Shown: piece after piece, positions 23,460 to 27,893 of the stretch
How the letters are laid out: each line of letters starts with the position of its first letter
Numbering within the stretch: the stretch's first letter is position 1
The notes under the pieces: model-generated
The model's database searches: none
What the model was told of the DNA's origin: nothing
Seen by the model: only the letters and a program-made list of their open reading frames with translations
From: an uncultured Selenomonadaceae bacterium
Lineage (GTDB): Bacteria; Bacillota; Negativicutes; Selenomonadales; Selenomonadaceae
DNA: 27,893 nucleotides
Assembly (NCBI GenBank): GCA_910579115.1
Contig: CAJTSO010000008.1
Location: 1 to 27,893 of the forward strand
Reading direction: 5' to 3'
Translations under genes and position numbers: made by a program

Positions 23460-24746
23460 ATGTCAGTAGTAGCAGTATTGGGCACCCAATGGGGTGACGA
23501 AGGTAAAGGTAAGATCGTGGATTATCTGGCCCAGCAGGCCGAGGCCGTTGTCCGCTATGGGGGCGGCAGCAATGCCGGTCATACCGTTGCCGTGAATAAT
23601 CAGGAATATAAGCTGCGCCTTATGCCGTCAGGGATTCTTTTCAAGGGGACCCTGTGCATTGTGGGCAACGGGGTAGCTTTTAATCCGAAGAATATGCTGG
23701 CGGAAATGGATGCAATGATCGCCAAGGGCGTTGATGTCAGCGGTGTGCGCATTTCCAACCGGGCCCATGTTGTCCTTCCTTACCACAACCTTTTGGATGG
23801 TCTTTTGGAGGAAGCCAAGGGCGATGCCAAGGTGGGTACCACGAAGAATGGCATTGGCCCCTGCTACGAAGACCGGGATAACCGTATCGGCATCCGGGTC
23901 TGTGATTTCATTGATGAGGAGGAGTTCGCGAAGCGGCTCAGGGAAAACCTGGCCATTAAGAACGATATTCTTGTAAAGCTCTATGGGACGGAGCCCCTGG
24001 ATTATGAAGCGATGCTGAAGGAGTACCAGGAATATGCCCGCCGCCTGAAGCCTTATGTCTGCGACACTATCGCGCTCATTCAGGATGAGATAAAGGCGGG
24101 GCACAAGATTCTTTGCGAGGGCGCCCAGGCCACTATGCTGGATATTGATTATGGCACCTATCCGTACTGCACCGCGTCTCATCCCGTATCCGGCGGTATA
24201 ACGGTAGGAGCAGGCATTGCCCCCCGCCAGATCGACAAGGTATACGGCGTGGTGAAGGCCTATTGCTCCCGGGTGGGCGAAGGGCCTTTCCCCACGGAAC
24301 AGATCAATGAAATCGGGGACAGGATCCGGGAGGCAGGTTATGAGTACGGTACCGTTACCGGCCGTCCCCGCCGGATCGGCTGGCTGGATGCCTTTATCGT
24401 CCGCTATGCCGGTCTGATTTCCGGCATTGATTACATGGCGATTACCCGCCTTGACATCCTTGACACCCTGGAAGAAATTAAAATGTGCGTCGGCTATAAA
24501 TACAAGGGCCAGATCCTTAATGAGATCCCGGCCAGCCTGAAAGTGCTGGCTGAGGTAGAGCCGGTTTACGAAACCTTCAAGGGCTGGATGACGCCCATTT
24601 CCGGTATCCGCAGGTTTGAGGATCTGCCGGTAGAGGCCCGGGCTTATTTGAACCGGCTGGTAGAGGTTAGCGGGATTCCCCTGGGGATCGTTTCGGTCGG
24701 ACCGAACCGTGACCAGACAATCGTTGTGGTTGACGACGCTTTTTGA
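23460..24746 (+). CDS. purA: PurA, adenylosuccinate synthetase
   Basis: PurA joins IMP and aspartate with GTP hydrolysis, the step before PurB in AMP synthesis. The 428-residue product has the P-loop-like GDEGKGK at residues 12-18 with catalytic Asp13, GNGVAFNP, GTTKNGIGPCYEDR and the guanine/ribose-binding TVTGRPRRIGWLD, ending in SVGPNRDQTIVV. The ATG at 23460 is chosen over the GTG at 23451 because TTGGAGTGG serves as RBS and the N-terminus MSVVAVLGTQWGDEG is typical. The pairing with purB puts the whole IMP to AMP branch in one transcript. Confidence 0.97.
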   Translation: MSVVAVLGTQWGDEGKGKIVDYLAQQAEAVVRYGGGSNAGHTVAVNNQEYKLRLMPSGILFKGTLCIVGNGVAFNPKNMLAEMDAMIAKGVDVSGVRISNRAHVVLPYHNLLDGLLEEAKGDAKVGTTKNGIGPCYEDRDNRIGIRVCDFIDEEEFAKRLRENLAIKNDILVKLYGTEPLDYEAMLKEYQEYARRLKPYVCDTIALIQDEIKAGHKILCEGAQATMLDIDYGTYPYCTASHPVSGGITVGAGIAPRQIDKVYGVVKAYCSRVGEGPFPTEQINEIGDRIREAGYEYGTVTGRPRRIGWLDAFIVRYAGLISGIDYMAITRLDILDTLEEIKMCVGYKYKGQILNEIPASLKVLAEVEPVYETFKGWMTPISGIRRFEDLPVEARAYLNRLVEVSGIPLGIVSVGPNRDQTIVVVDDAF

Positions 24747-24770
24747 TCGCCTTCTTGCTTTGGTGAAGTT

Positions 24771-24806
24771 GAGAAAAGGGCTGCTTTCCGGCAGTCCTTT
24801 TCTCTT
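24771..24806 (+). terminator. terminator after purA
   Basis: A 14-bp stem with one G-U pair (GAGAAAAGGGCTGC with GCAGTCCTTTTCTC) and a 6-nt loop starts 25 nt after the purA stop. The T-tail is short (TTG), but the stem itself includes a T-rich arm. Confidence 0.72.
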
Positions 24807-24823
24807 GCCGGTGATTGGGGTAC

Positions 24824-24891
24824 AACGGCTAAAAGCTGTCTCCTGCTTTAAGGTCTTACGCAGCAGTTTGCCCCGCTGACAACAGGGTGGA
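24824..24891 (+). repeat. dispersed intergenic element, copy B
   Basis: AACGGCTAAAA (24824-24834) and ACAGGGTGGA (24882-24891) recur with the same spacing as at 3976-4042. It is immediately followed by the GAAGGAC element (24926-24966), so the two motif families may be parts of one larger element. Confidence 0.55.
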
Positions 24892-24925
24892 GATGATATT
24901 TCCAGCGCCGCTGAATGGAAAGAGG

Positions 24926-24966
24926 CAGAAATAGCCTTGCAATTTCCTGAAGGACTGCATTATAAT
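24926..24966 (+). repeat. dispersed GAAGGAC element, copy B, with the rfb promoter
   Basis: CAGAAATAGCCTTGCAATTTCC is an imperfect version of the hairpin in copy C; TGAAGGACTGCATTATAAT follows. The element itself supplies the -35 (TTGCAA) and -10 (TATAAT) of the rfb operon promoter. Confidence 0.6.
24937..24966 (+). promoter_or_regulatory. promoter of the rfbACB operon
   Basis: TTGCAA (24937-24942) and TATAAT (24961-24966) are spaced by 18 bp, 32 bp before the rfbA start codon. It lies inside the dispersed GAAGGAC element. Confidence 0.7.
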
Positions 24967-24998
24967 GACTGTAAAATGAGTTTCCTGGGGGATGTACG

Positions 24999-25877
24999 AT
25001 GGTGAAAAAGGGAATAATTCTTGCCGGTGGATCTGGTACCCGGCTGTATCCGCTGACCAGGGTGGTAAGTAAGCAGCTGATGCCCGTCTACGACAAACCG
25101 ATGATTTACTATCCTCTTTCCACGCTGATGCTGGCGGGGATCAGGGATATTCTCGTGATTTCGACTCCGCGGGATACGGAAAGCTTCAGTGAACTGCTGG
25201 GAGATGGCAGCCAATGGGGGCTGAACATCAGCTATACGGTGCAGCCTAGTCCTGATGGGCTGGCGCAGGCCTTCATTCTCGGCGAAGATTTCATCGCCGG
25301 TAATGGTTGCTCAATGATTCTCGGCGATAATATTTTCTATGGGGCCGATATGGCAAAGTGTATGAAGCGGGCCGTTTCCAAAAGGGAAGGGGCAACGGTA
25401 TTTGCTTACTATGTCCGGGATCCTCAGCGGTACGGCGTCGTGGATTTCGATGAAAAGGGCAACGCGTTGAGCCTTGAGGAAAAGCCGGCGAAACCAAAGT
25501 CAAATTACGCGGTGACGGGCTTGTATTTTTATGATAAGACGATCGTGGATATTGCAAAGTCCATAAAACCATCGGCCCGAGGAGAATTGGAAATAACCGA
25601 TGTCAATAAGATTTATCTGGAACAGGGAAAGCTCCGGGTAGAAACCCTTGGTCAGGGATACGCCTGGCTGGATACGGGAACTCATGAGTCGCTGCTTCGG
25701 GCCGCTTCCTTTGTGGAGACTATTCAGGCGCGGCAGGGACTGAAGATTGCCTGCGTTGAGGAGATCGCCTACCGCATGGGTTATATCGATGAGGCGGCAG
25801 TGGAAAAGCTGGCGGCTCCCTTGAAGAAAAACGAATACGGCGAGTATTTGCTGGAAATATTGAAGGAGAGAAAATGA
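24999..25877 (+). CDS. rfbA: RfbA/RmlA, glucose-1-phosphate thymidylyltransferase
   Basis: RmlA makes dTDP-glucose from dTTP and glucose-1-phosphate, the first step to dTDP-rhamnose. The 292-residue product has the nucleotide-binding signature GGSGTRLYPLT (about 10-20), then SKQLMPVYDKPMIYYPLS, LGDNIFYG with the metal-binding Asp, and the sugar-binding EEKP and WLDTGTHESL motifs. The ATG at 24999 has GGGGGA 6 nt upstream. It overlaps rfbC by 4 nt (ATGA), so translation is coupled. Length is standard. Confidence 0.97.
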   Translation: MVKKGIILAGGSGTRLYPLTRVVSKQLMPVYDKPMIYYPLSTLMLAGIRDILVISTPRDTESFSELLGDGSQWGLNISYTVQPSPDGLAQAFILGEDFIAGNGCSMILGDNIFYGADMAKCMKRAVSKREGATVFAYYVRDPQRYGVVDFDEKGNALSLEEKPAKPKSNYAVTGLYFYDKTIVDIAKSIKPSARGELEITDVNKIYLEQGKLRVETLGQGYAWLDTGTHESLLRAASFVETIQARQGLKIACVEEIAYRMGYIDEAAVEKLAAPLKKNEYGEYLLEILKERK

Positions 25878-26437
25878 AGGTAACAGAGACGGTTTTGCCG
25901 GGAGTATATGTTATAGAGCCCGATGTTTTTGGCGATTCCCGGGGCTGGTTCATGGAAAGCTGGTCGGAAAGGAAGCTGGCGGAGTTTGGCATTACAAACC
26001 GGTGGGTCCAGGATAATCACTCTTATTCGGCGGAGAAGGGGATCCTCAGGGGCCTGCACTATCAGTTGAATCCCTGTTGTCAGGCGAAAATCATTCGGGC
26101 CACGAGAGGAAGTATTTTCGATGTGGCCGTAGATATCCGCAAGGGCTCTCCCAACTTTGGCAAGTGGACCGGGGTGGAGCTGTCGGCGGAAAATCATAAG
26201 CAGATTTATGTCCCCCGGGGTTTTGCTCATGGGTTTATAACCCTGACAGAAGAGGTAGAGGTTCAGTATAAGGCGGATAACTATTACGCTCCGGAGTGCG
26301 ACGGAAATATTTGCTGGAACGACCCGGAGATAGGTATCCTCTGGCCGGTTAAGCCTGTTAAACTGTCGGATAAGGATGCAAAAGCGCCCCGGCTCAGGGA
26401 CCGGCTGGACAGCCTGAATTTTGTTTATGAGGAATAA
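25874..26437 (+). CDS. rfbC: RfbC/RmlC, dTDP-4-dehydrorhamnose 3,5-epimerase
   Basis: RmlC inverts C3 and C5 of dTDP-4-keto-6-deoxyglucose. The 187-residue cupin has FGDSRGWFMESW, the catalytic His in ILRGLHYQ (about 58-65), FDVAVDIRKGSP and the YVPRGFAHGF core strand. It starts within the rfbA stop (ATGA) and is followed by rfbB after 10 nt. In the pathway it acts after RmlB, which is the next gene. Confidence 0.96.
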   Translation: MKVTETVLPGVYVIEPDVFGDSRGWFMESWSERKLAEFGITNRWVQDNHSYSAEKGILRGLHYQLNPCCQAKIIRATRGSIFDVAVDIRKGSPNFGKWTGVELSAENHKQIYVPRGFAHGFITLTEEVEVQYKADNYYAPECDGNICWNDPEIGILWPVKPVKLSDKDAKAPRLRDRLDSLNFVYEE

Positions 26438-26447
26438 GGAATAAAAA

Positions 26448-27485
26448 ATGAATATAGTAGTAACCGGCGGTGCCGGTTTTATCGGCAGTAATTTTGTTTA
26501 TTATCTGCTAAAAAAGCGCCCGTATGACAGAATAATCTGCTATGACTGCCTCACCTATGCAGGAAATTATGAGACGGTAATGCCGGCTCTGGCGAAGCCG
26601 AATTTCCGATTCATTAAGGGAGATATAACTGATCGGGAGCAGGTGGCGAAGCTGTTTCGGACGGAAGAGCCGGACGTGGTGGTAAACTTTGCGGCCGAAA
26701 GCCATGTGGACCGTTCAATTGCCAATCCTGATGTATTCCTGAAGACGAATATTATCGGTACCTCGGTGCTGATGGATGCCTGCCGTGATTTTGGCATAGT
26801 CCGCTATCATCAGGTTTCCACGGATGAGGTTTACGGAGATCTGCCGCTGGACAGGCCTGATTTATTTTTTACCGAAATGACGCCGCTTCATACTTCCAGC
26901 CCTTATTCGGCCTCGAAGGCCTCCGCTGATTTGCTGGTGATGGCTTATCACCGCACCTATGGATTGCCGGCTACGATTTCCCGCTGTTCCAACAATTACG
27001 GACCGTACCACTTTCCAGAAAAGCTGATTCCGCTGATGATTGTGAAGGCCCTGGCAGGGGAAAAGCTGCCGGTGTACGGAGATGGGAAAAATGTCCGGGA
27101 CTGGCTCTATGTGGAGGATCACTGCGCCGCTATCGATCTCATTTTGGAAAAGGGCCGGATCGGTGAAGTTTACAATATCGGCGGCCACAATGAGCGAGCT
27201 AATATCGATGTGGTGAAAACGATACTGAGGGCGCTGGGTAAGGGGGAGGAGCTTATTGACTTTGTTCCTGACCGACTTGGTCATGACCGCCGTTACGCGA
27301 TTGATCCTGCGAAGATTTCCGAGGAATTGGGCTGGCTGCCGGAAACGAAGTTTGACGAGGGGATCAGCCGGACGATTCAATGGTATCTGGATAACCGCGA
27401 CTGGTGGGAGAATATTCTCAGCGGCGAATACAAAAAAGCTTATGAGAAGGCGGCAAAGGGCAAGCTGGCCTACTCCACTCTGTAA
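26448..27485 (+). CDS. rfbB: RfbB/RmlB, dTDP-glucose 4,6-dehydratase
   Basis: RmlB converts dTDP-glucose to dTDP-4-keto-6-deoxyglucose using bound NAD+. The 345-residue SDR protein begins with the Rossmann motif GGAGFIGS (about 7-14), then NFAAESHVDRSI, the active-site STDEVYGD, and the catalytic YSASK (Tyr-x-x-x-Lys). ISRCSNNYGPYHFPEKLIPL is the typical substrate loop. It is the last gene of the operon: a terminator follows at once and no rfbD (RmlD reductase) is here, so completion to dTDP-rhamnose needs a gene elsewhere. Confidence 0.97.
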   Translation: MNIVVTGGAGFIGSNFVYYLLKKRPYDRIICYDCLTYAGNYETVMPALAKPNFRFIKGDITDREQVAKLFRTEEPDVVVNFAAESHVDRSIANPDVFLKTNIIGTSVLMDACRDFGIVRYHQVSTDEVYGDLPLDRPDLFFTEMTPLHTSSPYSASKASADLLVMAYHRTYGLPATISRCSNNYGPYHFPEKLIPLMIVKALAGEKLPVYGDGKNVRDWLYVEDHCAAIDLILEKGRIGEVYNIGGHNERANIDVVKTILRALGKGEELIDFVPDRLGHDRRYAIDPAKISEELGWLPETKFDEGISRTIQWYLDNRDWWENILSGEYKKAYEKAAKGKLAYSTL

Positions 27486-27494
27486 AGTAAAAGG

Positions 27495-27538
27495 AAGCAG
27501 GCGGCCTGAGATTTTGAATCTCAGACCGCCTGCTTTTT
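27495..27538 (+). terminator. terminator of the rfbACB operon
   Basis: A 19-bp stem with one mismatch (arms 27495-27513 and 27517-27535, starting AAGCAGGCGG) and a 3-nt loop is followed by TTT. It begins 10 nt after the rfbB stop and is also usable for the convergent gene at the right edge. Confidence 0.9.
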
Positions 27539-27565
27539 AGGTGATGTATGATATTGACAAATATT

Positions 27566-27893
27566 CTATTTTTTCTTCTTTTTCTTGTCCTTGTTATTGG
27601 CTGGGGTTGGCAGCTTGTGAGCTTCGTTCAGGCTGGCGGCGATAGTCTCGGCGCTTTCGTCGTCCTCTGAAGCGGTAAAGATGAGGGTATCGCCGACGTA
27701 AACTGAGCTGCCCTCGGCTACTGCCGTCAGGGCGGAGGGATTTGCTCCGTGGTAAAGCCGGGCAAGTCTTCCGGCGATAAAGTAGCTGCGTTCGGCGCCG
27801 GACATTTCTTCCACGTCCACCGGGGTAAAGACCGGCTTGCCGTTTACGGACACGGTGCCGTCGGCTACGGTTACGGCATTGTTGCTGTAGGCG
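27566..27893 (-). CDS. partial protein with a polylysine tail, function unknown
   Basis: The frame stays open to the window edge, reading AYSNNAVTVADGTVSVNGKP before the stretch VFTPVDVEEMSGAERSYFIA, so the start lies outside. About 108 C-terminal residues are visible. The pattern (VNGKPVF, ERSYFIAGRLARLYHG, SALTAVAEGSSVYVGDTLIF) suggests a compact alpha/beta domain, perhaps an envelope or RlpA-like protein, but I do not recognise it. It ends with a Lys-rich tail (NNKDKKKKKK) encoded by an A-rich tract, which could bind nucleic acid, lipopolysaccharide or acidic polymers. Confidence 0.65.
   Translation of the reverse strand, partial: AYSNNAVTVADGTVSVNGKPVFTPVDVEEMSGAERSYFIAGRLARLYHGANPSALTAVAEGSSVYVGDTLIFTASEDDESAETIAASLNEAHKLPTPANNKDKKKKKK

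Noticed and set aside
1..27893. CRISPR arrays, insertion sequences, tRNA or rRNA genes
   Set aside because: I found no spaced direct repeats, no transposase or integrase frame, and no tRNA- or rRNA-like sequence on either strand.

Overview
The window comes from a bacterium that combines Firmicutes-type housekeeping genes with a full Gram-negative outer membrane. It encodes an SLH-domain porin with a terminal Phe, a BamA/Omp85 protein, a second predicted outer-membrane barrel and an RND efflux pump. That combination is the hallmark of the diderm Firmicutes, most likely the Negativicutes (Veillonella, Selenomonas and Acidaminococcus relatives). A class III anaerobic ribonucleotide reductase fits a strict anaerobe. 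I cannot name the genus. I see no IS element, integrase, prophage, CRISPR array, rRNA or tRNA, so this reads as ordinary chromosome with several unusual loci.

Layout: 27-2596 is a Fur-controlled feoA-feoB ferrous iron uptake operon. Convergent to it is sstT (Na+/Ser-Thr symporter). 4307-5578 is an SLH porin with a strong terminator. 5761-7354 holds rsmD, coaD and a coiled-coil protein. 7429-11642 is an RND adaptor and pump pair. 11756-15377 is a BamA-family gene followed by an uncharacterised outer-membrane barrel gene. 15546-18777 (minus) is the nrdD / glycyl-radical-tail / nrdG cluster, with NrdR boxes at its promoter. 18893-19265 is a gene-free block dense in DnaA boxes, including two identical 32-bp palindromes. 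19266-21762 (minus) holds an MscS-type channel and a Tat-exported metallophosphoesterase lipoprotein. 22080-24746 is purB-purA, the two steps from IMP to AMP. 24999-27485 is rfbA-rfbC-rfbB (dTDP-rhamnose precursor synthesis, with no rfbD here). The right edge cuts a minus-strand gene with a polylysine tail.

The most notable finding is the anaerobic RNR. The long NrdD ends shortly after its metal-binding cysteines and lacks the conserved RxxGY glycyl-radical tail. That tail (RRITGYL...RVKH) is instead at the C-terminus of a separate 95-residue protein encoded 16 nt downstream. This looks like a split class III reductase whose radical-bearing domain is a separate subunit. Next in interest are the DnaA-box block beside the same operon, the BamA-plus-unknown-barrel pair with a terminator-like hairpin at the start of the second gene, a Cys-rich tail on FeoA, and a family of dispersed intergenic elements that sit on promoters and gene ends.
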